44,638 nt of DNA from Bryobacteraceae bacterium. Lineage in GTDB: Bacteria; Acidobacteriota; Terriglobia; Bryobacterales; Bryobacteraceae. The notes under the pieces are model-generated. The model ran no database searches and was not told the origin of the DNA. It saw only the letters and a program-made list of their open reading frames with translations. The stretch is from contig JAICXC010000033.1 in NCBI GenBank assembly GCA_025980665.1, forward strand, positions 1 to 44,638, in the 5' to 3' direction. This document shows, in pieces, positions 1 to 10,205 of this stretch (positions within the stretch are counted from its first letter, which is position 1; the number at the start of each line of letters is the position of its first letter). Both the position numbers and the translations under genes were made by a program.

Positions 1-1554
1 ATGATCGAGCCGATTTTCGGGGGCAAGAGCGCCATCGAAGTAATGGCCGTGCTGCTCGATTCAAAAGACCGGAAGGGTCTCGATTTGGTCAAGAACTTCT
101 GGGCGGCGACATGGCCGGCCGCGACCAAGGAGAATACTTGGCGCAAGACGCTGAACGATGGCGTGATCGCTGGGACACAGGTGGCCGAGGTGAAAGTGTC
201 CGTCGACAGCAAGAGAATTCAAGCTGCGCCTGCGCCTGCTGCCAGTGGAATCGAAGTCGGCTTCGTCCCCAGTGCTACGACTTGGGATGGACGCTTCGCC
301 AACAATGCGTGGATGCAGGAAGCGCCGGATCCCATCACCAAGCTGGTTTGGACCAATGTCGCGTTGATCAGTCCGGCGATGGGGCGAGAAAAGGGTTGGA
401 AAGACGGCGACATGGTCGCCCTCACGCGCGGCAACATGAAGCTCGAAGCCGCGGTCATGGTCCAGCCGGGTCATGCCGATAACGCGGTCACCATCGCGCT
501 CGGTTATGGCCGGCCGCGCGCCGGCAGCGTGGGAACAAATGTCGGTTACAACGCCGGTCTGATCCGGACGTCGGATAGCTTCTGGTTCGGCCAGGGGTTC
601 GCCATCGCAGCCACGGGCGCAAAGGAGATCCTGGCGAGTACCCAGGAGCACGGCTCCATGGAAGAGCCTCAAATGGTCGCGAGCATCAAGCCGCGTTATC
701 GCCCTCTGGTCCGCGAAACGACCATCGAGGAATACAAGAAGAATCCCAAAGCGATCGAGGAGCAGAGCGAGGTTCCCGAGCTCGACTCCGTGTATCCGCA
801 GCTCAAATGGGAAGGACTCCAATGGGGCATGGCGATCGATCTGGGCGCCTGCACCGGCTGTAACGCCTGTGTGGTCGCTTGCCAGGCGGAGAACAACGTT
901 CCTTCGGTGGGCAAGGATCAAGTGCTCCGCGGCCGTGAAATGCACTGGATCCGGATGGATCGTTACTACGTCGGAAGTGTGGACGATCCGCGCGCAGTGG
1001 AGCAGCCGATTCCCTGCATGCAGTGCGAAAACGCGCCCTGCGAAAATGTCTGCCCGGTACAAGCCACCACCCACAGCCCGGAAGGTTTAAATGACATGGC
1101 GTACAACCGCTGCGTCGGCACGCGGTACTGCTCCAACAACTGTCCGTACAAGGTTCGCCATTTCAACTTCCTCGACTGGCACAAGAATTTCCTGGAGCGC
1201 CGGCGGATCGAGCCGGAGCTGATGCAGATGGTTTACAACCCGGACGTCACGGTCCGGATGCGCGGAATTATGGAAAAGTGCACCTATTGCGTGCAGCGGA
1301 TCCAGGAAGCCCGCATCGCGACCAAAACGGACAACCGGCGCGAGTTCACGGGCGAAGGGGTAGTGACGGCCTGCCAGCAGACCTGCCCGGCCGATGCCAT
1401 TTCGTTCGGAAACATCAATGATCCGAATAGCAAGGTCGCCAAATTGAAGAAGCAGGAACGCAATTACGCCATGCTGGCGGAACTGGATGTGCGTCCGCGC
1501 ACGACGTACCTGGGGCGGTTGCGCAATCCTAACCCGGAGCTGGAAGCATCATGA
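1..1554 (+). CDS. actB: ACIII iron-sulfur/molybdopterin-fold subunit ActB, C-terminal part (5' end outside window)
   Basis: Electron-transfer subunit of alternative complex III, the quinol:cytochrome c/oxidase oxidoreductase on the periplasmic side of the membrane. The 517 visible residues hold the end of the molybdopterin-oxidoreductase-like domain (to about residue 215) and then the ferredoxin-like part. Cysteines fall at 284/287/290/294, 339/342/347/351, 371/377/381 and 427/430/458/462. That is fifteen, which fits the three [4Fe-4S] plus one [3Fe-4S] clusters known for ActB. The family is about 1000 residues long, so the ATG at base 1 is almost certainly internal and the gene starts upstream of the window. 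actC follows after 40 bases. The family call is strong; the start is not in view. Confidence 0.93.
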   Translation: MIEPIFGGKSAIEVMAVLLDSKDRKGLDLVKNFWAATWPAATKENTWRKTLNDGVIAGTQVAEVKVSVDSKRIQAAPAPAASGIEVGFVPSATTWDGRFANNAWMQEAPDPITKLVWTNVALISPAMGREKGWKDGDMVALTRGNMKLEAAVMVQPGHADNAVTIALGYGRPRAGSVGTNVGYNAGLIRTSDSFWFGQGFAIAATGAKEILASTQEHGSMEEPQMVASIKPRYRPLVRETTIEEYKKNPKAIEEQSEVPELDSVYPQLKWEGLQWGMAIDLGACTGCNACVVACQAENNVPSVGKDQVLRGREMHWIRMDRYYVGSVDDPRAVEQPIPCMQCENAPCENVCPVQATTHSPEGLNDMAYNRCVGTRYCSNNCPYKVRHFNFLDWHKNFLERRRIEPELMQMVYNPDVTVRMRGIMEKCTYCVQRIQEARIATKTDNRREFTGEGVVTACQQTCPADAISFGNINDPNSKVAKLKKQERNYAMLAELDVRPRTTYLGRLRNPNPELEAS

Positions 1555-1594
1555 TGACCTGTGCCCTTTTCCCGATGCCACTTAGGAGAACTGC

Positions 1595-3019
1595 ATGAGC
1601 GCAGTGGTCGAACAAGATCCGCAGTTAATGGTGGTGAACCCGCCGCTAGTCCAGGGTTCCAGGGATCTCCATGATCTCACCGACCAGATCAGTTCCGTCA
1701 TCGAGGCCAAGGTCTACGAGACGCCGCTCAAGTACTGGATCACGCTGGCATGCACCGGATCGATCGTGCTTCTGCTCGGCGCGATGCTCACGTACCTGGT
1801 GAACACCGGCATCGGCGTATGGGGAAATAACAAGCCGATCGGCTGGGCGTGGGATATCACGAACTTTGTGTTCTGGATCGGTATCGGCCACGCCGGCACG
1901 CTGATTTCGGCGATTCTGTTCCTGTTCCGGCAGAAGTGGCGTACTTCGATCAACCGTTCCGCCGAAGCCATGACGCTATTCGCCGTGATGTGCGCGGGCA
2001 TCTTCCCGCTGTTCCACACCGGCCGCCCCTGGCGCGCGTTTTACTGGCTATTTCCGATCCCCAACACGGACCTGAACATTTGGCAGAACTTCCGCAGCCC
2101 GCTGATCTGGGACGTGTTCGCGGTATCGACGTATTTCACCGTGTCGCTGTTGTTCTGGTTTACAGGACTGGTTCCGGATCTGGCCACGCTGCGCGACCGC
2201 GCCACCAGCAAGGTCCGCCAGGTAGTCTTCGGGATTCTGAGCCTGGGATGGCGCGGATCCGCCCGGCACTGGCGGCATTATGAGCAGGCATATTTGATTC
2301 TGGCGGGTATCTCGACGCCCCTGGTACTCTCCGTACACTCGGTGGTTAGTTTCGACTTTGCGACGTCGGTTATTCCAGGCTGGCACACCACGATCTTCCC
2401 GCCCTATTTCGTCGCCGGCGCGATCTTCTCCGGTTTCGCGTGCGTGATGACGCTGCTGCTGATCGCGCGCTGGTTGCTCAATCTGCAGAATCTGATCACC
2501 ATCAAGCACCTGGATAACATGAACAAGATCATCCTGGTGACCGGTTCGGTGGTGGGCTACGCTTACTGCACCGAGTTCTTCATCGCCTGGTACAGCGGCG
2601 ACATTTACGAGCGCTTCACCTTCCTGAATCGCGCCTTCGGACCCTACTGGTGGGCAGCCTGGTCGATGTACACCTGCAACGTCTTCATTCCGCAGTTGTA
2701 TTGGTTCCGGAAGATGCGGACCAACCTGTGGGTGATGTTCATCATCAGCATCACCACCAACATCGGCATGTGGTTCGAGCGCTTTGTGATTATCGCCACC
2801 AGCCTGACGCGCGACTTTCTGCCTAGCTCGTGGGGTTACTACAGTCCGACCTGGGTGGACATCTGCACGTTCATCGGCACCATCGGTTTGTTCCTGACGC
2901 TGTTCCTGCTATTCGCACGCTTCCTGCCGATGATTGCGATGTCCGAAGTGAAGGGCGTGGCATCCATCGAAAAACATTCATTTGCCGGACAGGTAGAAGG
3001 GAGTCCTTCACACAGATGA
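1595..3019 (+). CDS. actC: ACIII membrane subunit ActC (NrfD/PsrC family)
   Basis: Integral membrane quinol-binding subunit of alternative complex III, 474 residues with about ten hydrophobic helices, the first near residues 50-70. The N-terminal segment carries the family pattern ending in [11 protein letters not shown], and the protein has the conserved polar stretch [18 protein letters not shown] near residues 137-154. The start ATG follows an AGGAG-like ribosome site (cttaggagaactgc). The stop overlaps the actD start in an ATGA, so the two are probably translationally coupled. Its place between actB and actD is the canonical ACIII order. Confidence 0.95.
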   Translation: MSAVVEQDPQLMVVNPPLVQGSRDLHDLTDQISSVIEAKVYETPLKYWITLACTGSIVLLLGAMLTYLVNTGIGVWGNNKPIGWAWDITNFVFWIGIGHAGTLISAILFLFRQKWRTSINRSAEAMTLFAVMCAGIFPLFHTGRPWRAFYWLFPIPNTDLNIWQNFRSPLIWDVFAVSTYFTVSLLFWFTGLVPDLATLRDRATSKVRQVVFGILSLGWRGSARHWRHYEQAYLILAGISTPLVLSVHSVVSFDFATSVIPGWHTTIFPPYFVAGAIFSGFACVMTLLLIARWLLNLQNLITIKHLDNMNKIILVTGSVVGYAYCTEFFIAWYSGDIYERFTFLNRAFGPYWWAAWSMYTCNVFIPQLYWFRKMRTNLWVMFIISITTNIGMWFERFVIIATSLTRDFLPSSWGYYSPTWVDICTFIGTIGLFLTLFLLFARFLPMIAMSEVKGVASIEKHSFAGQVEGSPSHR

Positions 3020-3609
3020 GCCAGACTTCTGATCCCGCCATCCTCATCGCCCAGATCAAGGACAAGTTAGGCATTGGCGACGACAAAGTTTACGCCGTCA
3101 TGGGCGAGTTCTCCGAACCGGAGGACCTGGTCGAAGCCGGACGCCGCATTCGCGAGATGGGCTACACCAAGATTGACGCCATGACGCCTTTCCCGGTCCA
3201 CGGCATTGACGAGGCCATCGGAATTCCTTACTCGAAAATCGGTTGGATTGTGATTTGCGGCGCACTCGCCGGCATCACAACCGCGCAGGTTCTGATTTAC
3301 TACGTCGGAGCCATCGATTATCCCCTGATCATCGGCGGCAAGCCGCTGTTCGACTTCACTTACTCGATCCCGCCGACCTTCGAGCTGGCGGTTCTGTTTT
3401 CAGCGATTACTACTTTCATGTGCACTTGGGCATTGAGCGGTTTGCCCCGCCTGTACCATCCTTCTATGAACTACCGTAGCGCGCACCGCGCCTCGGATGA
3501 CCGGTTCCTGCTGGTGGTAGAGGCGGACGATCCGAAGTTCGATGCGCAGAAAACCGCGCAGGATATGCGCAGCGTGGGCGCTAATGACGTGGAGGTGGTG
3601 GAAGGATGA
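3016..3609 (+). CDS. actD: ACIII membrane subunit ActD (DUF3341)
   Basis: Small membrane subunit of alternative complex III, 197 residues. The soluble N-terminal domain contains a [17 protein letters not shown] segment and the [13 protein letters not shown] motif typical of DUF3341. Two transmembrane helices follow near residues 75-97 and 124-142, then a short C-terminal soluble domain. An in-frame start 186 bases upstream exists, but it would overlap actC heavily. The ATG at 3016 overlaps the actC stop (ATGA) and gives a family-like N-terminus, so it is preferred. The stop overlaps the actE start in the same way. Confidence 0.93.
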   Translation: MSQTSDPAILIAQIKDKLGIGDDKVYAVMGEFSEPEDLVEAGRRIREMGYTKIDAMTPFPVHGIDEAIGIPYSKIGWIVICGALAGITTAQVLIYYVGAIDYPLIIGGKPLFDFTYSIPPTFELAVLFSAITTFMCTWALSGLPRLYHPSMNYRSAHRASDDRFLLVVEADDPKFDAQKTAQDMRSVGANDVEVVEG

Positions 3610-4226
3610 TCATCAAGCATCACACGTTGATCGCCATCGCTGCAATGCTTGCTCTGGCGGGTTGTTCCGGTATCCAGCGCGATCCCCCGCTCCAGGTGTG
3701 GCCCGACATGAAGTTCCAGAAGAAGTTCAAGCCACAGCGCTCGACGGACTTGTTTTCGGACACCCGCGAGAGCCGCCGTCCGCCAGAAGGCGCCGTTGCC
3801 CGCGGCCACATGAACGAGGACAATCCGTTCAACACCGGCATGGATGGCAAGTTGTATGTCGGCAAGAGCCCGGTGAAAGTGACCGAGGCCGTGCTGACCG
3901 AAGGCCACTGGCGCTTCAATACCTACTGTTCGCCGTGCCACGACGAAACCGGTCTGGGGAAAGGCATGGTGCCCAAGCGCTGGCCGGCCTGGCAGCCCCA
4001 GAACCTGATGGAAGATCGCATCGTTGAAATGGCCGACGGCGATATCTTCAACGTGATTACTTACGGACGGCGAACGATGCCGCCCTATGGCTACCAGAAT
4101 CATCCGGAAGACCGCTGGGCCATCATCGCTTATCTGCGTGTGCTGCAACGCGCCGCCCACGGCACCATCAACGACGTACCGGCGGAGCTGCAATCGAGCG
4201 TTCAGTATAAGGGATCGAATCAATGA
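3606..4226 (+). CDS. actE: ACIII monohaem cytochrome c lipoprotein ActE
   Basis: Cytochrome c subunit of alternative complex III, 206 residues. It begins with a lipoprotein signal peptide: hydrophobic core, then the lipobox LAGC with Cys20 as the likely lipidated residue, so it should be membrane-anchored in the periplasm. One haem-binding CSPCH motif lies at 108-112, and Met158 in RRTMPPYGYQ is the likely distal ligand. The ATG overlaps the actD stop and its own stop overlaps the actF ATG, which places it firmly within one translationally coupled operon. Confidence 0.94.
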   Translation: MIIKHHTLIAIAAMLALAGCSGIQRDPPLQVWPDMKFQKKFKPQRSTDLFSDTRESRRPPEGAVARGHMNEDNPFNTGMDGKLYVGKSPVKVTEAVLTEGHWRFNTYCSPCHDETGLGKGMVPKRWPAWQPQNLMEDRIVEMADGDIFNVITYGRRTMPPYGYQNHPEDRWAIIAYLRVLQRAAHGTINDVPAELQSSVQYKGSNQ

Positions 4227-5455
4227 GTAATTCATCTCACGGGCCAAACCACGGGTTGCACCACGGGGCTGCCGAATCCGCCAGCTACCAACTGGAATAT
4301 GCCCGTTGGTCGAAGGGCCGCAACGCGCTGATGCTGGCCGCCTTGATCTCTATCGTGGCGTGCATCGCCGGCTATATCCAGGATCCCGACCGTTTCTTCC
4401 GCTCCTATCTGGTGGCGTTCTGCTATACCTCCGCCATCGGCTTGGCTGCTTTCTTTTTCGTGATGGTGCAGTTCCTGAGCGGCTCAGCCTGGAGCGTCAC
4501 CATGCGCCGCTTCATGGAAAACATCATGATCACGCTGCCGGTGGGAGCCCTGCTGTTCGTTCCGCTGGCGTTCGGACTTAATCACATATATCCGTGGACC
4601 AATCCGGTAATCGCCAAGGCCACCGAAGAGCTTCGCGCCAAGTCGGATTATCTGACGAATCACTTTTTCATCCTTCGAACTTACGGGTATTTCCTGCTGT
4701 TGTCGATCTGGATTTTTGCGATTTACCGGCAGTCGATCAAGGCGGATACCAATCGTTCCATCTGGCAGATGCGGATCGCATCCCGCTGGAGCGCACCAGG
4801 ATTGTTACTGGTGGTAGTGGTGGGTACACTGGCTGCCTACGACTGGCTCATGACCGTCGAGCCCAGTTGGTATTCGACGATTTTCGGGCTGTACTACCTG
4901 GCGGACGGGACCGTGGCGTTCTTCGCTCTCCTGATTCTGATCTGCCTGGCGTTCCGCCAGGCCGGCGTTCTGCAAAAGCAGATTAACATCGAGCACTACC
5001 ACGATCTCGGCAAGTGGTTGTTCGCGATGACGTGCTTTTACACCTACATGGCTTTCTCGCAGTACCTGCTGATCTGGTACGCCAACATTCCCGACGAAAC
5101 CCAATTCTTCCGGCATCGCATGCCGGGTACATGGCTATATATCAGCCTCTCACTTCCATTCCTCCGGTTCTTCATTCCGTTTTTTATCCTGATCAGCCGC
5201 CCGGCCAAACGTAACCTGAAAATCCTGGGCGTGATGGCGGCGTATAGCTTGGTAGTCGTCTATCTGGATCTCTATTGGGTGGTTATGCCGGTGTTCTATC
5301 CTAACGGTCCGCAGATTCACTGGTTGGATTTCGCCACTCTCGGCGTAACAGTTAGCGTCACGGGTTTGGTCTTCTGGAGCCGCTTCCGGCGGCACGCGAT
5401 GGTCCCGGCCGGCGACTTGCGGCTAGAACAAAGTCTGCACTTTGAGAATGCATAA
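4223..5455 (+). CDS. actF: ACIII membrane subunit ActF (second quinone-binding-type subunit)
   Basis: Polytopic membrane subunit of alternative complex III, 410 residues with about ten predicted helices. It is structurally related to ActC but distant in sequence. A histidine-rich cytoplasmic start (HGPNHGLHHG) precedes the first helix at about residues 35-55. The segment AYDWLMTVEPSWYSTIFGLY near the middle is typical of this subunit. It overlaps actE by four bases and is followed after three bases by the small membrane protein gene. Confidence 0.93.
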   Translation: MSNSSHGPNHGLHHGAAESASYQLEYARWSKGRNALMLAALISIVACIAGYIQDPDRFFRSYLVAFCYTSAIGLAAFFFVMVQFLSGSAWSVTMRRFMENIMITLPVGALLFVPLAFGLNHIYPWTNPVIAKATEELRAKSDYLTNHFFILRTYGYFLLLSIWIFAIYRQSIKADTNRSIWQMRIASRWSAPGLLLVVVVGTLAAYDWLMTVEPSWYSTIFGLYYLADGTVAFFALLILICLAFRQAGVLQKQINIEHYHDLGKWLFAMTCFYTYMAFSQYLLIWYANIPDETQFFRHRMPGTWLYISLSLPFLRFFIPFFILISRPAKRNLKILGVMAAYSLVVVYLDLYWVVMPVFYPNGPQIHWLDFATLGVTVSVTGLVFWSRFRRHAMVPAGDLRLEQSLHFENA

Positions 5456-5458
5456 GTC

Positions 5459-5941
5459 ATGACTACGAAATACGATCAAGAAGTCACCCATCACGATCCC
5501 AAGGAAGGGTTCGACCATAGCGAGCCGGCAGCGCGCAAAATCACGCTGTTCGTGATCGTCAGCGTGATCACGCTGGTGGTGACCATCCTGGCTCTGCAGG
5601 CCTACTTCGAGAAGATTTGGAACGAGGCAGTTTACGAGAAGGTACTTTCGGTTCCCGGCGAAGAAGTCGGCGATCTGCGCAGTGTGTCGAACTGGCGCCT
5701 GAATCATTACGAATACGCCGATCCCTCGAAGACCCGGGTGCGGATTCCGTATGAGCGCGCCAAGGAATTGTTCCTGGCTGATGAGGCTGCGGGGAAGACA
5801 TTCTATCCAGCTAAGCCCACCGAACCAAAACCGGAAGAGCCGGCTACCCCCGCTGCCGCGCCTGGTGCCCCGGCTGCCGCGGCTGGTGCCCCGGCTGGCA
5901 CTCCGCCTGGTGCTGAAGTTAAGCAGGAGAATAAGAAATAG
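5459..5941 (+). CDS. small single-span membrane protein of the ACIII-cox cluster, function unknown
   Basis: Encodes 160 residues. A polar histidine-containing N-terminus (to about residue 25) is followed by one transmembrane helix (about 28-48), a conserved-looking segment containing EEVGDLRS and YADPSKTRVRIPYERA, and an Ala/Pro/Gly-rich tail from about residue 120. The tail includes a 15-base direct repeat at 5862-5876 and 5883-5897. The gene lies 3 bases after actF and abuts the Sco gene, so it is expressed with the respiratory genes. It may be an accessory subunit or assembly factor of ACIII or the oxidase; no known family is firmly recognised. Confidence 0.8.
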   Translation: MTTKYDQEVTHHDPKEGFDHSEPAARKITLFVIVSVITLVVTILALQAYFEKIWNEAVYEKVLSVPGEEVGDLRSVSNWRLNHYEYADPSKTRVRIPYERAKELFLADEAAGKTFYPAKPTEPKPEEPATPAAAPGAPAAAAGAPAGTPPGAEVKQENKK

Positions 5942-6796
5942 ATGAGAGCAGTTCGCACATTCGCGATTCCGGCGGCGCTGTTGGCTCTGGGCTCGACGTG
6001 TGCCTTCGCGCAGTATAAGCCCCGTCCGGAGACGGAAATTTCCGCAGCCGATGCCGCAAATCGATTGCCGGCCCAACTCGTAGGTGTCGGAATCGAAGAA
6101 CACTTGGGCCGTACCATCGACCTGGATTTGACGTTTAACGACGAAAACGGCAAGGTCGTCAAACTGCGCGATTTCTTCAATAAGGGCCGTCCCGTGCTCC
6201 TGGACCTGGTCTATTTCAATTGCCCCCAATTGTGCACTTTGATCCTCAATAGGCAAGTCGAGATCATGCGCCAGATGCCGCAGACGCCGGGCAAGGAATA
6301 CGAGATTCTTAGTATCAGCATCGACCCGCGCGAGACTGCGGAAATCGCCAGCCAGAAAAAAGCTTCGTATCTGGCGAGCTATGGTAAACCGGCCCCCGGC
6401 TGGCACTTTCTCACCGACCGCGATGATAACGCCAAGCGGTTGGCGGAACTGATCGGCTACCACTATCGCTGGGACCCGCGCATTCAGCAATACGCGCATC
6501 TGGCCGGGATCATGATCCTGACGCCGGAAGGCAAGATGGCGCGGTATCTGTACGGTATCAACTACCGGGCGCTCGACCTGCGCTTCGGACTGGCCGAGGC
6601 GGCTGAAAATCGGAGCACGTCGACCATCGACAAGGTTCTGCTGTTCTGCTATCACTACGATCCCGTGGAGAACAAGTACGTGCTCTTCGCCAATAACTTC
6701 ATGAAGGCCGGCGGAGCGCTAACCGTCCTGATTCTGGGCTGGTTTCTGTTTCGGATGTTCCGCGCGGAGCACCGCCGCAAGGAGCATTTTGCATGA
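5942..6796 (+). CDS. Sco1/SenC-type copper chaperone
   Basis: Thioredoxin-fold protein that delivers copper to, or reduces, the CuA centre of cytochrome c oxidase on the periplasmic side. It has 284 residues: a signal peptide (about 1-23, ending AFAQ), the copper-binding CPQLC (Cys94 and Cys98) and the third ligand His186 in YAHLAG. A transmembrane helix near residues 255-272 (LTVLILGWFLFRMF) anchors the C-terminus. The C-terminal anchor is less usual than an N-terminal one but is known in bacterial Sco proteins. It sits directly before coxB, whose CuA site is the expected client. Confidence 0.92.
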   Translation: MRAVRTFAIPAALLALGSTCAFAQYKPRPETEISAADAANRLPAQLVGVGIEEHLGRTIDLDLTFNDENGKVVKLRDFFNKGRPVLLDLVYFNCPQLCTLILNRQVEIMRQMPQTPGKEYEILSISIDPRETAEIASQKKASYLASYGKPAPGWHFLTDRDDNAKRLAELIGYHYRWDPRIQQYAHLAGIMILTPEGKMARYLYGINYRALDLRFGLAEAAENRSTSTIDKVLLFCYHYDPVENKYVLFANNFMKAGGALTVLILGWFLFRMFRAEHRRKEHFA

Positions 6797-6848
6797 CGAT
6801 CAGTCGCATGAAAGCATGGAGCGAAGATTCGAGGAAGGGAAGTAATTA

Positions 6849-7811
6849 ATGGACTGGCTGCGCGCATGGATGATGCCCCCGCAGGGCTCGGAATTCGCCA
6901 AAGAGATCGACTTTGTCTACATGGCGTTGTTCTGGATGAGCGTCCTCCTATTCCTGATGATCGCGATCCCCTCCGTGTATTTCGCGTGGCGCTATCGCTA
7001 TAAGCCTGGGCGCGTGACGCCGCATCAGACTCACAACACGACGCTTGAGGTCATCTGGACGGTGGGACCGCTGCTACTATGTGTCGGGATCTTTTTCTGG
7101 GGTTTGAATGGCTGGATGAAGTATTCAGTGGCTCCCGGCGAATCCATGGAAATTTCGGTTACCGCCAAACAGTGGTTGTGGCAGTTCGAATATCCGGATG
7201 GCTCGCGCACCATCAACGATATTCATGTTCCTGTGAATAAGCCGGTGAAGTTCACCATGACCAGCGAAGACGTACTGCACGATTTCTATGTTCCCGACAT
7301 GCGCGTGAAGCACGACATCATTCCAGGCCGCTATACCCAAATCTGGTTCACTCCCACCGTGCTCGGACCGCACAATTTCACCTGCGCCGAGTATTGCGGG
7401 AAAGACCACTCCGGCATGAAGGGAAATCTGACGGTCGATAACGACGCCGACTTCGCCAAGTGGATGGAAACCGGCGGCACTGAGTGGGAGGATTATTTCA
7501 ACGGGAAGGATCCCAAGAAGACGCCGGCCGATTGGGGCAAGATCACCTATGAGCGCGTAGGCTGCAATTCATGCCACACGACGGATGGGACTAAGAGCAA
7601 GGGCCCGAGCTGGAAAGGCGTCTATGGCTCGATGGTGCAGTTAAATAATGGCACCTCGGTCCTGGCGGATGAGGCTTATATCCGGGAATCGATGATGCAA
7701 CCGCAGGCTAAGGTTGTAAAGGGATTCGACCCGATCATGCCCACATTTCAGGGTTTGTTGAAACCGAATCAGGCCAATGGATTGGTCGCGTACATCGAAT
7801 CGCTGAAGTAG
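6849..7811 (+). CDS. coxB: cytochrome c oxidase subunit II fused to cytochrome c (caa3 type)
   Basis: Electron-entry subunit of the terminal oxidase, 320 residues. Two N-terminal transmembrane helices (about 23-47 and 67-88) precede a cupredoxin domain with the complete CuA ligand set: His144, Cys179, Glu181, Cys183, His187 and Met190. A C-terminal cytochrome c domain follows, with the haem motif CNSCH at 239-243 and Met297 as likely axial ligand. The covalent cytochrome defines the caa3 subtype. The ATG follows a gaggaagggaagtaatta stretch that contains the ribosome site. It lies 52 bases after the Sco gene and 21 before coxA. Confidence 0.96.
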   Translation: MDWLRAWMMPPQGSEFAKEIDFVYMALFWMSVLLFLMIAIPSVYFAWRYRYKPGRVTPHQTHNTTLEVIWTVGPLLLCVGIFFWGLNGWMKYSVAPGESMEISVTAKQWLWQFEYPDGSRTINDIHVPVNKPVKFTMTSEDVLHDFYVPDMRVKHDIIPGRYTQIWFTPTVLGPHNFTCAEYCGKDHSGMKGNLTVDNDADFAKWMETGGTEWEDYFNGKDPKKTPADWGKITYERVGCNSCHTTDGTKSKGPSWKGVYGSMVQLNNGTSVLADEAYIRESMMQPQAKVVKGFDPIMPTFQGLLKPNQANGLVAYIESLK

Positions 7812-7832
7812 GAGAATGAGGTAAAGGCAATT

Positions 7833-9482
7833 ATGGAACGGGCAGTCACAAGCGGCGCGCGAATCGGGGATCGTCCGCGCCCCAAAAAAAATTACCTGAA
7901 TGAGACCAGGGGTTTCAAGAGCTGGGCGCTGACGGTCGACCACAAGCGCATCGGGATCATGTACCTGGTTGGTACGCTGTGCGCGTTCCTCCTGGGCGGG
8001 ATTTTTGCGCTCCTGGTGCGGCTGACTTTGCTGACCCCCGCACACAAGATTTTCGGCTTGCAGGTCACTGCGGAGACGTATAACCGCTTCTTTACTTTGC
8101 ACGGCGCGGTCATGGTGTTTCTGTTCATCATCCCCTCTATCCCCGGCTCGCTTACCAACTTCGTGCTTCCCCTGATGCTGGGCGCCAAGGACGTAGCATT
8201 TCCCCGGCTGAACCTGGCCAGCTTCTATCTTTGGATCGTAGGCGCGGTCATGGCCGTTTCCTCGATGATCATCGGCGCCGTCGATACCGGTTGGACCTTC
8301 TACACGCCCTATAGCACCACCACTTCCGGCACCGTCACACTCATGACTGCCGCGGTTTTCGTCCTGGGATTCTCCTCGATTTTCACGGGACTCAACTTCA
8401 TCGCCACAGTCCATAAGCTACGCGCACCGGGGATGGGGTGGTTCGATATGCCGCTGTTTGTGTGGGGCATGTATTCCACCGCCCTCATCCAGGTTTTGGC
8501 GACGCCGGTACTCGGGATCACGCTGGTTCTCCTAATGCTCGAACGCGTCTTTCAGATCGGCATTTTCGATTCGCGAATCGGCGGCGATCCTGTGCTGTTC
8601 CAGCACTTTTTCTGGTTCTACTCGCATCCGGCGGTGTACATCATGATTCTGCCCGGCATGGCGATCATCAGTGAACTGATCCCGACGTTTTCGCGCAAGA
8701 CCATCTTTGGCTATCGGGCCATCGCCTATGCCAGCGTTTCACTGGCCTTAGTGAGCTTCATCGTCTGGGGCCACCACATGTTCGTCGCGGGCCAGTCCCA
8801 GCTGGCCACCGTAGTCTTCTCAGCGCTGACCTTCTTGGTGGCGATCCCCTCTGGCGTCAAGGTGTTTAACTGGCTCTGCACCATGTACCAGGGGAACATC
8901 AGCCTGGAAACGCCTATGCTTTACGCCATTTCCTTCCTGATGCTGTTCGCCATTGGTGGCTTGACCGGCATCTTCCTCGGGACTCTTTCGACGGATGTTC
9001 ACCTGACCGACACCTACTTTGTGGTGGCACACTTCCACTACGTAATGATGGGATCCACGGTGACCGCATTCATCGGCGGCCTCTACTATTGGTGGCCTAA
9101 GATGACCGGACGGATGTATTCGGAGAAATGGGGTCAGGTGAGCGCGGTGATCTGGTTCATCGGCTTCAATGCGACCTTCCTGCCGCAGTTCATCCTGGGC
9201 AGCCGGGGCATGCCACGCCGCTATTACAATTATCTCGATCAGTTCCAGCCGCTGCACGTCTTTTCGACGGTGGGGTCCTGGATCATCGGGCTTAGCCTGT
9301 TCATGTCCGCGGCTGTACTGCTCGCGTCGCTGCGCAAGCCGGCGGATGCGCCCGACAACCCCTGGGGCGGGACAACACTGGAGTGGCAGACTTCCTCGCC
9401 CCCCATTACTCACAATTTCGAAGATCAGCCGGTGCTCGAGAATGAGCCGTACGATTACCGGCCTAAGGCGGTGACGCACTAG
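7833..9482 (+). CDS. coxA: cytochrome c oxidase subunit I, A2 type
   Basis: Catalytic haem-copper subunit, 549 residues with about twelve helices. Haem a ligands are His90 and His402, the haem a3 ligand is His400 (HFH), and CuB ligands are His265, His314 and His315. Tyr269 in YSHPAVY forms the usual His-Tyr crosslink. The YSHP version of this motif, in place of GHPE, marks the A2 subfamily found in caa3 oxidases such as those of Thermus and Rhodothermus. The stop abuts the coxC ATG with no spacing. Confidence 0.97.
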   Translation: MERAVTSGARIGDRPRPKKNYLNETRGFKSWALTVDHKRIGIMYLVGTLCAFLLGGIFALLVRLTLLTPAHKIFGLQVTAETYNRFFTLHGAVMVFLFIIPSIPGSLTNFVLPLMLGAKDVAFPRLNLASFYLWIVGAVMAVSSMIIGAVDTGWTFYTPYSTTTSGTVTLMTAAVFVLGFSSIFTGLNFIATVHKLRAPGMGWFDMPLFVWGMYSTALIQVLATPVLGITLVLLMLERVFQIGIFDSRIGGDPVLFQHFFWFYSHPAVYIMILPGMAIISELIPTFSRKTIFGYRAIAYASVSLALVSFIVWGHHMFVAGQSQLATVVFSALTFLVAIPSGVKVFNWLCTMYQGNISLETPMLYAISFLMLFAIGGLTGIFLGTLSTDVHLTDTYFVVAHFHYVMMGSTVTAFIGGLYYWWPKMTGRMYSEKWGQVSAVIWFIGFNATFLPQFILGSRGMPRRYYNYLDQFQPLHVFSTVGSWIIGLSLFMSAAVLLASLRKPADAPDNPWGGTTLEWQTSSPPITHNFEDQPVLENEPYDYRPKAVTH

Positions 9483-10205
9483 ATGAGTACCACCCTACCC
9501 GACATTCACTCGCACGGCGGACACGATGAGCATGGTGAGCACAACCCTTACCATCAGCATCATTTCGCCACAATGGAGCAGCAGTTCGATACCAGCAAAC
9601 TGGGTATGTGGCTGTTCCTGGTTACGGAAATCCTGCTATTTGGTGGCCTGTTCGTAGGCTTCGGCCTCATGCAACATCGCTATCCGCAGCAATTTATTGA
9701 AGCCCATGAGCACCTGAAGCAGGACATATTCGGAAGGCCGTTTCCGCTCTACGGAACCATTAACACTCTCGTGCTGCTGATTTCCAGTTGGACCATGGTC
9801 ATGGGCGTCAACGCGGCCCAAACGGACCAGAAGAAGAAAACGGTTCGATACCTGGTCCTGACTATTCTGCTGGCCTGCGTCTTCTTGGGCATCAAATACG
9901 TTGAGTACTCGCACAAGTTTCACGATGGTTTATTGCCCGGAATCTTCTACGCGCATCAATCTGAGGATCTGATCAAGGGCACGCATGGCTACGCGACGTT
10001 CTTTGCGTTCTACTTCATGATGACCGGGCTGCACGGAATCCACGTGCTGGTGGGGATCGGATTGCTGAGCTGGCTGGTGATGCGCGCCCGGCGCGGCGAT
10101 TTCAGTAGCGCCTATTACACACCTGTCGACCTGGTGGGCTTGTACTGGCACATCGTTGACATGATATGGATTTATCTGTTCCCGCTGTACTATTTGATCT
10201 CATGA
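9483..10205 (+). CDS. coxC: cytochrome c oxidase subunit III
   Basis: Non-catalytic oxidase membrane subunit, 240 residues. A histidine-rich cytoplasmic N-terminus (HSHGGHDEHGEHNPYHQHH) is followed by about five helices. Family features are the first helix LGMWLFLVTEILLFGGLF, a central IKYVEYSHKF segment, and GLHGIHVLVG followed by YWHIVDMIWIYLFPLYYL at the C-terminus. Its stop overlaps the coxD start by four bases. The N-terminal histidines could bind metal, but this is only a guess from composition. Confidence 0.95.
   Translation: MSTTLPDIHSHGGHDEHGEHNPYHQHHFATMEQQFDTSKLGMWLFLVTEILLFGGLFVGFGLMQHRYPQQFIEAHEHLKQDIFGRPFPLYGTINTLVLLISSWTMVMGVNAAQTDQKKKTVRYLVLTILLACVFLGIKYVEYSHKFHDGLLPGIFYAHQSEDLIKGTHGYATFFAFYFMMTGLHGIHVLVGIGLLSWLVMRARRGDFSSAYYTPVDLVGLYWHIVDMIWIYLFPLYYLIS

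Noticed and set aside
61-1074. A 337-codon - strand frame opposite actB
   Set aside because: actB carries fifteen ordered iron-sulfur cysteines in the + frame; the antisense frame has no known features.
5862-5897. CRISPR-like or regulatory tandem repeat
   Set aside because: The two 15-base copies encode an Ala/Pro/Gly-rich tail within a gene; this is coding low complexity.
5423-6655. A 410-codon open frame on the - strand across the small membrane protein and Sco genes
   Set aside because: It runs opposite to a Sco protein with complete copper ligands and has no family features; it is a GC-rich shadow frame.
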